DNA of 64,000 bases from UBA2336 sp964404445. Lineage in GTDB: Bacteria; Bacteroidota; Bacteroidia; Cytophagales; Cyclobacteriaceae. The notes under the pieces were generated by a model. The model saw nothing but the letters and a program-made list of their open reading frames with translations. It was not told the origin of the DNA and searched no databases. The DNA is taken from positions 186,001-250,000 of the forward strand of contig CAYOJW010000002.1 of NCBI GenBank assembly GCA_964404445.1. Direction: 5' to 3'. Positions 45,261 to 54,304 of the stretch are shown piece after piece (within the stretch, counting starts at the first letter, position 1; the number at the start of each line of letters is the position of its first letter). The translations under genes and the position numbers were made by a program.

Positions 45261-46676
45261 TTATGCTTTAATGTTATAAAGCTTCAATTTATTGTACAGT
45301 GTTTTGCGGTCGATATTCATCAGTGCGGCTGCACGCGACTTGTTGTAGTTTACTTTTTCCAGCACGTCCATAATAGCCTGACGCTCGGCAGAGCCTGCAA
45401 TGTTTTTCAACAAACTGCCCTCATCGTTGTGCGGCATACCTGCGGCATTTGCATCGATGGGATGAACGATTTCCTGCGGCAGGCTTTCAAGCTCAACCAC
45501 ATCGCCCTGCGTTAACAGCACCGCGCGCTTTACCACATTGTTCAATTCACGCAGGTTACCATGCCAGTAATAGTTTCGCAATTGTGCCGTTACCTGGGGC
45601 GAAAACGATTTAACATTTTTGTTCAACGCGCTATTTGCTTTTCCCAAAAAGAAAGAGGCAAATATGCCAATATCATCTTTGCGTTCGCGCAAGGGCGAAA
45701 GGGCAATTTTAAATTCATTCAGGCGGTGGTACAAATCTTCACGGAACCTCCCTTCTTTTACCGCTTTGGTTAAATCTTCGTTGGTGGCCGCAATAATGCG
45801 CACATCAATGGCGATGTCGCGGGTTGCGCCAATACGCTTAATCCTGCGTTCCTGAAGTACCCTGAGCAATTTTACCTGGTTTTCGTACGACAGGTTTCCG
45901 ATCTCGTCTAAGAAAATGGTACCGTTGTTTGCCAGTTCAAAACTGCCTTGCTTATCGTTGATGGCTCCGGTAAAAGCACCTTTAACATGACCAAACAACT
46001 CACTGCCTGCAAGTTCTTTTGGCAACGCTCCACAATCAATGGCGATAAATGCATTGCCGGTACGGTTACTCAATCGATGAATGGACTGGGCTACAAATTC
46101 CTTTCCGGTTCCGGTTTCACCGGTGATAATAACCGACATATCCGAAGGCGCAATCAACTCGATGTAACGTTGTACCGTTTGCGACTGCGGGCTTTCGCCC
46201 ACAATAAATTCGTGGTTTGTTATGCCCGGTGTTGAAGCCGACCGGTTTGGCTTTACCGAACCTGCTTTATCTTCGGTCGTATCAGAGCCTCCAATATTTT
46301 TTTGATTGTTTTTTTCAATCGTTTCACGAATGGTTACTAACAGTTCATCGGGATATAACGGTTTGGTAACATAATCGTTGGCACCATAGCGGAATGTTTC
46401 AACGGCTGTACGCACATCGGAGTAACCGGTTATGATAATCACCGCTGCCTGCGGATTTAACACTTTTATTTTTTGGAGTGCATCTACCCCCGTCATATCG
46501 GGCAACCGGTAATCGCATAACACCAATACATACCCCGTATCGCGTAACAATTTTAAGCCGCTTTCACCGGTATGGGCAACGTCAACTTCGTACTGGTTTT
46601 TTGTAAGGAACTTCGACAATACCAGGCACATATCTTTATCATCGTCAATTACAAGTATGCGGTTGTTCATAAGCAT
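45261..46676 (-). CDS. NtrC-family sigma-54 activator
   Basis: A 471-residue response regulator. The receiver (about 5-120) has D11-D12-D13, phosphoacceptor D55 and K105. The AAA+ domain (about 157-385) has Walker A GETGTGKE (186-193) and GAFTGA (233-238), the loop that contacts sigma-54. The Fis-type helix-turn-helix is at the C-terminus (about 430-470: SRAAALMNIDRKTLYNKL). All activator features are complete. The start ATG overlaps the stop of the receiver gene (TAATG). It lies between the receiver gene and the CHASE3 kinase, all on the minus strand. Confidence 0.94.
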   Translation of the reverse strand: MLMNNRILVIDDDKDMCLVLSKFLTKNQYEVDVAHTGESGLKLLRDTGYVLVLCDYRLPDMTGVDALQKIKVLNPQAAVIIITGYSDVRTAVETFRYGANDYVTKPLYPDELLVTIRETIEKNNQKNIGGSDTTEDKAGSVKPNRSASTPGITNHEFIVGESPQSQTVQRYIELIAPSDMSVIITGETGTGKEFVAQSIHRLSNRTGNAFIAIDCGALPKELAGSELFGHVKGAFTGAINDKQGSFELANNGTIFLDEIGNLSYENQVKLLRVLQERRIKRIGATRDIAIDVRIIAATNEDLTKAVKEGRFREDLYHRLNEFKIALSPLRERKDDIGIFASFFLGKANSALNKNVKSFSPQVTAQLRNYYWHGNLRELNNVVKRAVLLTQGDVVELESLPQEIVHPIDANAAGMPHNDEGSLLKNIAGSAERQAIMDVLEKVNYNKSRAAALMNIDRKTLYNKLKLYNIKA

Positions 46677-47041
46677 TAATTTATTAACTGGAGGTTATTC
46701 AATATAAGTTCGATGGTACGTTTAGAAAACGGCTTGGCAACAAAACCATCGGCACCGCGTTCAAGCGCTTTTTTTCGTTCTACATCGTACGCACTAATTA
46801 CAATTACGCGCGAAGTTGATTTCGCCTGCTGTAAGGCTTCCAGCAAATCGAATCCCGAACCATCGGGCAGGTTAAGATCAACAAAAATAATATCGTACGA
46901 TGAAGGAGCGATCCGGGATTTAGCTTCGGTAATACTGGACACATACTCGGCCCGCAGCCCAAGCGATTTTAAATGAAGGGTAAGCAAACGGCAAATATCC
47001 GGCTCGTCATCAACTACTAAAGCATTTTTCATCGAATACAT
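46676..47041 (-). CDS. Single-domain response regulator
   Basis: A 121-residue CheY-like protein. D11-D12 is the acidic pair, D55 (FVDLNLPDGSG) the phosphoacceptor, S85 (VISAY) the switch residue and K103 (VAKPF) the conserved lysine. It has no output domain. It is translationally coupled to the NtrC activator through TAATG, so it may act as a second receiver or phosphate sink for the same kinase (inferred). ATG 47041 or 47032 could be the start. Confidence 0.9.
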   Translation of the reverse strand: MYSMKNALVVDDEPDICRLLTLHLKSLGLRAEYVSSITEAKSRIAPSSYDIIFVDLNLPDGSGFDLLEALQQAKSTSRVIVISAYDVERKKALERGADGFVAKPFSKRTIELILNNLQLIN

Positions 47042-47052
47042 TACTTCACTGT

Positions 47053-47232
47053 TTATCGTGTACTTAACATGCCTTTGTAACGGATGCCCCGAACGTTTTT
47101 AACTTCAAAACGGACAGACTTGCGTTTGGTAACTTTAAACGGAAACAGAACCCTGACCATTACAACCGTAACACACCAGCCACTTACCAGCACAATCAGG
47201 ATCGACAACAGAACTCTTGCTACATCTTCCAT
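47053..47232 (-). CDS. Small single-helix membrane protein
   Basis: 59 residues starting MEDVARVLLS. One membrane helix (about 6-28) is followed by a strongly basic tail with FKVTKRKSVRFEVKNVRG. An in-frame upstream ATG at 47307 would add another hydrophobic stretch. It is 11 bp upstream of the receiver gene in the same direction, so it may lead the receiver-activator-kinase operon. The family is unknown and the call rests on hydrophobicity and position only. Confidence 0.45.
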   Translation of the reverse strand: MEDVARVLLSILIVLVSGWCVTVVMVRVLFPFKVTKRKSVRFEVKNVRGIRYKGMLSTR

Positions 47233-47371
47233 AAGCCATGATTTTGCTGACACAAAAAGAAAAATCATGCCATCGAAAAACAAAACCGCTGCATACCCAT
47301 TGTGCAAGAAATGTAGAAAAAAATCCCCAATTATTGTAGAATTACCAACGCAATGATTTTATAAAACCACG

Positions 47372-47402
47372 TGCTCCGGCTCAAAACGAGTGGCACGTTT
47401 TT
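47372..47402 (+). terminator. Hairpin with T tract upstream of the lmo0937-like gene
   Basis: CACGTGC-type stem: CGTGC pairs with GCACG, and CTC pairs with GAG around AAAAC, followed by TTTTTT. It overlaps the sigma-54-like site, so the hairpin may be incidental to that motif or serve as insulation from upstream transcription. Confidence 0.35.
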
Positions 47403-47406
47403 TACC
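47391..47406 (+). promoter_or_regulatory. Candidate sigma-54 promoter
   Basis: TGGCACG followed by four bases and TTACC resembles TGGCACG-N4-TTGCA. The -24 half is perfect with its GG. In the -12 half the G of GC is A, while the C is kept. Predicted start is near 47416, about 22 nt before the ATG at 47439. A complete NtrC-type activator is encoded within 1 kb. This is the only such site I found in an intergenic position. Confidence 0.45.
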
Positions 47407-47438
47407 CGATGCCTCTCGAAACTAAAAACCCATTATTT

Positions 47439-47591
47439 ATGAGCAACCTCTTATACCTTATTGCTGTTATCCTCATCATTGGCTGGATATTAGGCTTTTT
47501 CGTGTACAGTGTGGGTGGTTTAATCCACGTATTATTGGTTATCGCCATTATTGCCGTTGTACTTCGTTTGATTCGCGGAGATAAAGTTTAA
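47439..47591 (+). CDS. lmo0937-like (DUF5670) small membrane protein
   Basis: A 50-residue protein made of two closely spaced hydrophobic segments (LLYLIAVILIIGWILGFFVY and HVLLVIAIIAVVLRLI). This pattern, with MSNLLY at the start and R-x-x-G near the end, matches the lmo0937/DUF5670 family of tiny membrane proteins, often stress-induced. ATG 47439 is chosen; an in-frame ATG at 47409 adds ten polar residues. It is divergent from the two-component cluster and preceded by the sigma-54-like site. Confidence 0.8.
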   Translation: MSNLLYLIAVILIIGWILGFFVYSVGGLIHVLLVIAIIAVVLRLIRGDKV

Positions 47592-47617
47592 ATGCAGGGA
47601 GGCATTCTGCCAGTTGT

Positions 47618-47648
47618 TTGCGATTGAAGAACGCCTCCCGTAACTTTA
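47618..47648 (+). promoter_or_regulatory. Candidate promoter of the AsmA-like gene
   Basis: TTG (47618-47620), 20 bp, then TAACTTTA (47641-47648), one base off TAnnTTTG. The gene ATG at 47653 is only 4 bp further, so the transcript would be leaderless or would begin translation at the next ATG (47665). A GGGAGGC/GCCTCCC inverted repeat (47597-47639) overlaps the spacer. Confidence 0.4.
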
Positions 47649-47652
47649 TTGC

Positions 47653-49260
47653 ATGACCGGGTTGATGAAGCGCCTGCTGGCAGGTATTTTTATACTGATT
47701 GTCGTATCTGCAGGCATTGCCTGGTACGGTACGCCCGTTCTTACTAAAAAAATAGCAAGTATAACGCAACAAAAATTAGATTCACTGGGTATTCACGCCT
47801 CCGTTTCGGTAAATATATGGAAACGCGCCATCCGGTTAGACAGCATTACCTATGCAACCCCGTTACGCAACGACAGCCTGCACACCCGGCCACACCAGGT
47901 TTTTATCGCCACGCTTCAGGCCAGCGGCATTCACATACTTCCGTTTATAAACGATAAAAAAATTATTATCAACACACTTGTGCTTACAGATGGAGCGATT
48001 TTGTACAATAAAGCATTCAAAAAATCACCAACAGATTCAACTACACCATTACATAACCAACCTATTGTTACCGGTATCGAACTAAAGCGAACACTCATTA
48101 CCAATATTTCTGCAACGGTAATGCACGATACCCTCGCGGTAAGCACGGGCACATTAAACAAGCTTCGGCTTGATGATCTTGAAATCAGATTCCAAAACGA
48201 CACCGTTTACCGGATAGGTAATGTTGAAGTCGATCTTCAGCGCATAGCATACAAGAAACCTGGCGACCTGCACGGTATTTCTGTTGCGCGTGCCATTTAT
48301 ACAAGCAAGCGCGAAGCCCTTGAAGTTGACTCGTTTAAAATAATACCCGCGTATAACAAAAACGATTTTGCCCGCATCGCCAAAATTCAAAAAACACGGT
48401 TAGATATTTTATTGCCGAAAATCGTAATGCAAGGCATTAAACACCAACGCTTTTTTGCTGACTCAACCATAGAAGTAAGCCGCACCGTTATAACCGATGG
48501 TTATGTACACGCTTACCGCGATAAACACTACCCGTTTGTGCGTAACCGGATTATGCCTTTACCAATTGAGGGCATCAGACAATTGCCCTTCAACATAAAA
48601 TCAGACACTATTCTTATCCGTAATGCCAACATTGCGTATGAAGAATTTTCTGAAAAAGGATTACCCCAACCCGGAACCATTACCTTTAATTCGTTAAATG
48701 CTACGCTATCGGGTCTATCGACCGTTGAAAAAAATCCAGACAGTAAAGCATTCAGCACTTTAACAGCCGAATGCCGCGTAATGAACAGCGGTGTTTTAAA
48801 CGCAACCTTTAAGCTGCCACTGAACAGCACCATGAATTACGAAGCCTCCGGCAGCATCCGAAATATGAACCTCACTTCGCTTAACCCTGCGTTAGGGTAT
48901 TTAACGCACATGGAAATCCGTTCGGGTATATTAAATGATCTTCGGTTTACGTTTTCGTATAACGATAACACCTCTACCGGTGAAGTATTACTGAACTATT
49001 CAAATCTGAAATTGCGGGTATTAAACCAGGATGGTTCCAGCATCCATAAAGTGCTTTCGGGTGTCATCAATGCCGTGGTACGCTCGGATAAAGACAAAAC
49101 CGTGGATAAATCCAAACGCACGGGCGTCATTAATATTGAACGCGACAAAAAACGTTTTGTGTTTCAGCTTTGGTGGCAATCCATACTTAATGGGTTACAA
49201 TCAACTTTTATGAACAAAAGCACAACGAACAACAAGGGAAAAGCAAGAGGCGGGGGTTAA
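47653..49260 (+). CDS. Membrane-anchored AsmA/DUF748-like protein
   Basis: A 535-residue protein with an uncleaved N-terminal membrane helix (about 5-25) and a large periplasmic part. It begins with the LTKKIASITQQKLDSLG segment seen in AsmA-type proteins and has repeated beta-strand patterns such as IRLDSITYATPL and LRVLNQDGS. I infer an AsmA-like bridge-type lipid carrier or envelope assembly factor; homology is not proven. The start may be ATG 47653 or 47665. TamB follows 88 bp downstream on the same strand but has its own promoter candidate. The C-terminus is a basic, low-complexity tail. Confidence 0.7.
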   Translation: MTGLMKRLLAGIFILIVVSAGIAWYGTPVLTKKIASITQQKLDSLGIHASVSVNIWKRAIRLDSITYATPLRNDSLHTRPHQVFIATLQASGIHILPFINDKKIIINTLVLTDGAILYNKAFKKSPTDSTTPLHNQPIVTGIELKRTLITNISATVMHDTLAVSTGTLNKLRLDDLEIRFQNDTVYRIGNVEVDLQRIAYKKPGDLHGISVARAIYTSKREALEVDSFKIIPAYNKNDFARIAKIQKTRLDILLPKIVMQGIKHQRFFADSTIEVSRTVITDGYVHAYRDKHYPFVRNRIMPLPIEGIRQLPFNIKSDTILIRNANIAYEEFSEKGLPQPGTITFNSLNATLSGLSTVEKNPDSKAFSTLTAECRVMNSGVLNATFKLPLNSTMNYEASGSIRNMNLTSLNPALGYLTHMEIRSGILNDLRFTFSYNDNTSTGEVLLNYSNLKLRVLNQDGSSIHKVLSGVINAVVRSDKDKTVDKSKRTGVINIERDKKRFVFQLWWQSILNGLQSTFMNKSTTNNKGKARGGG

Positions 49261-49299
49261 TCGTACCATTTCTGGCTAATAAAATATCTTCCAAAGTAA

Positions 49300-49331
49300 T
49301 TGAGAAAACTGTTTCTTAGCTTTTAAGTTTA
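49300..49331 (+). promoter_or_regulatory. Candidate promoter of tamB-tamL
   Basis: TTG (49300-49302), 21 bp, then TAAGTTTA (49324-49331), one base from TAnnTTTG. It lies 17 bp before the GTG start at 49349. Confidence 0.45.
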
Positions 49332-49348
49332 CAAACTGAAACCGGTAC

Positions 49349-52300
49349 GTGGCCAGCGAACAAAAAATCAAACGAATCTTCATCAAAAGCATGAAGGTAT
49401 CCGGGTGGATTATCCTCTCGGTACTGATTTTATTCGTTGTGGCTGTTTTGCTGATCAGGCTTCCTTCCGTTCAACAAAAAATAACACAACGTGCCGTTCA
49501 ATTCCTGAAAGGAAAAATCGGCACCGAAGTACGGCTGAAACGGGCTTTCATCGGGTTCCCTAAAAAAATTATCATAGAAGGTTTATACCTCGAAGATCAA
49601 ACAGCCGACACATTACTGTATGTGGGCGAATTGAGTATTGATGCCGACTTTTGGGCACTGACAAAAAACCGCATTGAGCTGAACACCATCCGGCTTACGC
49701 AGTGTACCGGCAACGTAAAGCGGGCAGCCAACGACAGCGCCTTTAATTTCTCTTATATTATAGATGCCTTTGCGGATTCCACAACATCGGCCGAAGCCGA
49801 TACGACCGGCAGTGCATGGCAGTTTGCCATAGAAACCATTCGCCTCGAAAACATAAACCTGTTGTATAACGACAGCCTGACGGGCGATTATATTCAAAGC
49901 AAAACAGGTCGGTTCATCATTGATATTGATGAGATCGATCCCGCACGTTCGGTTTACAAAATAAACGACATCGATGCCCGTAACATCATCGCAAAAATTG
50001 AGCAACATAAATTACCGGTAGCACAACCGGAGCAAATTCAAAAAAATGATTCCACTACCCTACCGTTCGACATCGGTATAAAAGAAATTACCCTCCGCAA
50101 CATTCAATTTTCGTACACGCAACTTCCGTTGAAACAATCCATACAAGCCGATTTAAACTATGTGTATGTAGATGTGAATGCTATTGATTTACAGAACAAC
50201 CTGTTAGACATTGATAACATCGAATTAAACCACTCCGCGCTTTCCTATAATTTCCATCAGCCCGAACAAGACAAAACAAGCAAACCCGCAACACAAACCG
50301 AAGCAACACCTTTTACAGGATTAAATATCCCCTGGAAAATTCGCATAAACGAAATCAGCTTAGACGACAACCGCATTCAGTACCATAATACAGCCTTACC
50401 CGTACAGAAAAATGTATTCGATGTAAACCACGTGTGGTTGTTCGGGTTGCAATGCTCCATAGATGATGTCGTTATCCACAACAATGAAATTCAGGCTAAG
50501 GTTAAAAACCTGGCCTTCCAGGAACGCAACGGTTTCAACATCCAAAATTTTAAAACTGATTTTAAACTAAACAACACATCGTTAAACATCAAAGAATTTC
50601 TTTTAGCCTCTGGCAATTCATCGCTTGAGTTTTCAGGGCAGGCATCGTTTCCGGATATAAGCCGTTATGCAGAAGCAAAGGTTAACGTAGCTATACCGCG
50701 CGTTGTCGTAGCCGTAAACGATATGCTGTATTTTACGCCTGCCCTGCTCGACAGCATTCCTGTTACGCTTCCGCCACAAACCGCTTTAACCCTATCGGCA
50801 CAACTTACCGGTACCGTAAGCGACCTCGCATTACATAAACTAACGCTTCAGGCATTGAAGCAAACCGAATTAAATCTTCATGGACATATAAAAAACTTAC
50901 CCGACATCGATCAGGCACAACTGTCGTTCACGTTAGACAAACTTCACACTACTGCGGCCGATGTATATTCCATCGCAAACGATTCGCTCATACCTTCATC
51001 GGTACAAATACCCGACTGGCTTACCTTAACCGGATCGCTTGCCGGAACACTCAAACAGCCAACCTTTGAAGCACTGCTTCAAAGCAGTTCCGGTAATATG
51101 AAGGCACAAGGCAGCCTAAACCTGATCAACACACCAACATATACTTTACAGGTCAACACCAACAATTTACATATCGGCAAGCTGTTACGGCAACCCGAAA
51201 CTATTGGTGAGTTAGCCGTTACCGCTTCGGTTAATGGTGCTGGTTTTACGTTAGATGAGTTGAATACCAATCTAAATATTCTCATTTCAAAATTTGAATA
51301 CAACCAATACACCTACACCGATATTGCCATGAAAGGTTTGCTAAACCGTTACCTTTTTTCAGGCGATATTACTTCGCACGATCCCAATCTTGATTTTACT
51401 GTTCAGGGCGGTTTAGATTACACCTCCGATATTCCCGTTTATCAACTCAATGCTAACCTCACCAATGCCGATTTTCAAAAATTGAACTTATCCGAACAGC
51501 CGTTGAAAGTCCGGGGAGGGCTTGAAGTAAACCTCGCCACATCCGATTTCAGAATCATTAACGGTAACATGGGCATTTATAACGTGGGCATTTATAATGG
51601 CGAATCGCTTTACCTTGTTGATTCACTTTTGTTCGCCAGCGTTGACCAGGCGGGAAAAAGTAGCATGACCATTGAATCGGATATTGTTGCCGGCAGGTTT
51701 GAAGGAACGTTTAACCTCTTCAACATTGCCCCGGTAATGAAACAACATTTCAACCGGTACTTCTCGATGCACGATACTTCCGTACAGGAATTTACAACGC
51801 CCCAACGCTTCTCGTTCGATCTTACGCTCAAAAACACCGACCTGATTACAGAAATCCTCCTCCCCGAACTTGATTTCGTACCCGGAAAAATCAAAGGCGA
51901 GTTCGACAGTGAAGCGCACAAACTGAACATTGAAATGAATGTGGCACAAATTAAATACGCAACCACATCGCTCGATTCCATCGCGTTTAACATACAATCA
52001 AACCGTGATGAGCTTACCTACCGTTTCAGGTTAAAGAACATCTTACTTGATACACTCATCATCGATGCGCTGCAATTAGTGGGAAAGGTAGAAAACGATT
52101 CAATCTATACTGCGTTTCAAATTCTCGACAACAAAAACGAGCGTAAGTATGTATTGGGCGGAGCCTTTAAAAGCTTCGATGATAAATTCCGGTTCAAATT
52201 CCTCCCCGATCAGGTTAAACTGAATTATGATACCTGGACTGTTCCCGAAGACAATTATCTTGATCTCGGCAAAAGCGGTCTTGTTGCCCACAACTTTACA

Positions 52301-54304
52301 CTATCAAAAAACCAGGAGCAATTTGCGTTGGTCACAACCACGCACGATTCTACTTTGGCGTTTGAGTTTAACCGTTTTGAATTAGCGAACATTACACAAT
52401 TAGTGCGTGGCACAATACCGGCCAGCGGTGCTTTAAACGGCAATTTGAAATTTTCCACTTCGGGAAGCGGAACGTTCAACTCGAAATTGCTGATCAATGC
52501 TTTACACGTATTAGAAAAACCCGTGGGCGATGTGTCGCTTGAACTTGCGCATACCGCGAACCGGTACAATATCAACATGAGCATTCAAAACGAGGGGTCA
52601 AATGTAACCGCTACCGGGTATTACCTGCCTGACGAAAATAATCCCTCCATACAATTAACAACAAGCCTCGAACCTCTAAACCTTCGGGCAATAGAAGCCT
52701 TTTCGTTCGGACAGTTGCAAAACGTAACGGGTATTGCTACCGGGAAAATCTTCGTATCGGGCGCTTTACGTCAGCCGAACATCCGGGGCAACATTACCTT
52801 CCGGGATGCAGCGTTCAAATCGACATACCTGAACAGCAATTTTGCTTTACAGCACGAAACCATCACCTTCGATGAAACCGGTATCGTATTTAAAAACTTT
52901 ACCATCAACGATCAAAGCAAGAAAAACAACGCTGTAATGGATGGCAGCATCCTCACAAAAAATTATAACGACTTTCGGTTTAACCTCAGGCTGAACACAA
53001 AAAACTTTCAGGTGTTAAACACGCAGGCCGAAGATAACGATATGTTTTACGGCAACGTAAAAATTCATGCCCGCGCACAAATTACCGGAAGCATGAACCG
53101 CCCACGGGTTGACGTTACACTTGGTGTAAGTCCCGATACCGAACTTACTTACATTGTTCCGCAGTCGCAAAAAAGTGTTATGGAGCAAAAAGGCATTGTC
53201 GAGTTTGTGGATAAAGATGCATACAAAGATCCTTTCCTGAAAGACATTCTGTTAGCCGATACTGCGCGAATGATTTTTACAGGGATGGATCTGACAGCCA
53301 ACCTTGAACTAACCGACAAGGAAACTTTTCATGTCGTGATCGATCCCGCAACAGGCGATAAACTTTCCATCAACGGAAACGCAAACCTCACACTAAACAT
53401 GAACCCTTCCGGGAACATGAGCCTATCGGGACGGTACGAAGTAACAAAAGGAACCTACAACTTTTCGTTTTATAAGTTTGTAAAGCGTGATTTTGAAATC
53501 GTAAAAGGCGGTTCGCTGATGTGGTCGGGCGATCCGTTAAATGCCCGCATCGATTTACGCGCCAGCCATCGCGTGGAAACTTCGCCTGTTGATTTAATTG
53601 CACGTGCCAGCGCAGGCACACCCGACCCGCGTTACCAGCAACGGTTACCCTTCTTGGTTTACCTCGATATGAAAGGGCAATTATTAGCACCTGAAATAAG
53701 TTTTTCGCTCGATATGCCCGATGACAAGAAAAATTCTTTCAGTAGCGTATATACTATTCTACAAGATATTAACACACGCGAATCGGATGTTAACAAACAG
53801 GTTTTTGCGTTATTGATTCTGCGAAGATTTATTTCAGACAATCCGTTTGAAAGCCAAGGCGGCTCAGACATTGCCAACACAACACGCACCAGCGTTAGCC
53901 GGTTATTGTCCGATCAGCTCAACCGCCTTTCTGAAAATGTAAAAGGTATTGAATTAAGTGTGGATATTAAATCGTACGAAGATCACACCACTACCGAAGC
54001 GCAAGGCAATACACACGTGCAACTTGGTGTTTCCAAATCGTTGTTTAACGACAGGCTTGTGGTAAAACTATCCGGCAACGTTGATGTAGAAGGTGACGAC
54101 TCCAAACAAGGCAACGTAACTGATTATATTGGCGACCTCGCGCTGGAGTATAAAATTACCCGTGACGGCCGGTTCCGCATTACCGGCTTCCGTACCAGCA
54201 ACTACGACATGATTGACGGTGAACTGATTGAAACCGGTGCCGGCCTCATCTACATCAAAGATTACAACACCCTGAAAGAACTGTTTAAAGCGAATGCAAA
54301 ATAA
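49349..54304 (+). CDS. tamB: TamB family translocation/assembly protein
   Basis: A 1651-residue inner-membrane-anchored protein spanning the periplasm. The membrane helix is about 19-40. The rest is long repeated beta structure (for example LNTIRLTQCTGNV), forming a hydrophobic groove in this family. The C-terminal DUF490/TamB domain (about 1200-1640) includes LNGNLKFSTSGSG-type repeats earlier and GRYEVTKGTYNFSFYKFVKR and FALLILRRFI near the end. TamB works with an Omp85 partner in outer membrane assembly and lipid transport. GTG 49349 is favoured by the promoter spacing; ATG 49391 is the alternative. It overlaps the next gene by 11 bp. Confidence 0.9.
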   Translation: MASEQKIKRIFIKSMKVSGWIILSVLILFVVAVLLIRLPSVQQKITQRAVQFLKGKIGTEVRLKRAFIGFPKKIIIEGLYLEDQTADTLLYVGELSIDADFWALTKNRIELNTIRLTQCTGNVKRAANDSAFNFSYIIDAFADSTTSAEADTTGSAWQFAIETIRLENINLLYNDSLTGDYIQSKTGRFIIDIDEIDPARSVYKINDIDARNIIAKIEQHKLPVAQPEQIQKNDSTTLPFDIGIKEITLRNIQFSYTQLPLKQSIQADLNYVYVDVNAIDLQNNLLDIDNIELNHSALSYNFHQPEQDKTSKPATQTEATPFTGLNIPWKIRINEISLDDNRIQYHNTALPVQKNVFDVNHVWLFGLQCSIDDVVIHNNEIQAKVKNLAFQERNGFNIQNFKTDFKLNNTSLNIKEFLLASGNSSLEFSGQASFPDISRYAEAKVNVAIPRVVVAVNDMLYFTPALLDSIPVTLPPQTALTLSAQLTGTVSDLALHKLTLQALKQTELNLHGHIKNLPDIDQAQLSFTLDKLHTTAADVYSIANDSLIPSSVQIPDWLTLTGSLAGTLKQPTFEALLQSSSGNMKAQGSLNLINTPTYTLQVNTNNLHIGKLLRQPETIGELAVTASVNGAGFTLDELNTNLNILISKFEYNQYTYTDIAMKGLLNRYLFSGDITSHDPNLDFTVQGGLDYTSDIPVYQLNANLTNADFQKLNLSEQPLKVRGGLEVNLATSDFRIINGNMGIYNVGIYNGESLYLVDSLLFASVDQAGKSSMTIESDIVAGRFEGTFNLFNIAPVMKQHFNRYFSMHDTSVQEFTTPQRFSFDLTLKNTDLITEILLPELDFVPGKIKGEFDSEAHKLNIEMNVAQIKYATTSLDSIAFNIQSNRDELTYRFRLKNILLDTLIIDALQLVGKVENDSIYTAFQILDNKNERKYVLGGAFKSFDDKFRFKFLPDQVKLNYDTWTVPEDNYLDLGKSGLVAHNFTLSKNQEQFALVTTTHDSTLAFEFNRFELANITQLVRGTIPASGALNGNLKFSTSGSGTFNSKLLINALHVLEKPVGDVSLELAHTANRYNINMSIQNEGSNVTATGYYLPDENNPSIQLTTSLEPLNLRAIEAFSFGQLQNVTGIATGKIFVSGALRQPNIRGNITFRDAAFKSTYLNSNFALQHETITFDETGIVFKNFTINDQSKKNNAVMDGSILTKNYNDFRFNLRLNTKNFQVLNTQAEDNDMFYGNVKIHARAQITGSMNRPRVDVTLGVSPDTELTYIVPQSQKSVMEQKGIVEFVDKDAYKDPFLKDILLADTARMIFTGMDLTANLELTDKETFHVVIDPATGDKLSINGNANLTLNMNPSGNMSLSGRYEVTKGTYNFSFYKFVKRDFEIVKGGSLMWSGDPLNARIDLRASHRVETSPVDLIARASAGTPDPRYQQRLPFLVYLDMKGQLLAPEISFSLDMPDDKKNSFSSVYTILQDINTRESDVNKQVFALLILRRFISDNPFESQGGSDIANTTRTSVSRLLSDQLNRLSENVKGIELSVDIKSYEDHTTTEAQGNTHVQLGVSKSLFNDRLVVKLSGNVDVEGDDSKQGNVTDYIGDLALEYKITRDGRFRITGFRTSNYDMIDGELIETGAGLIYIKDYNTLKELFKANAK

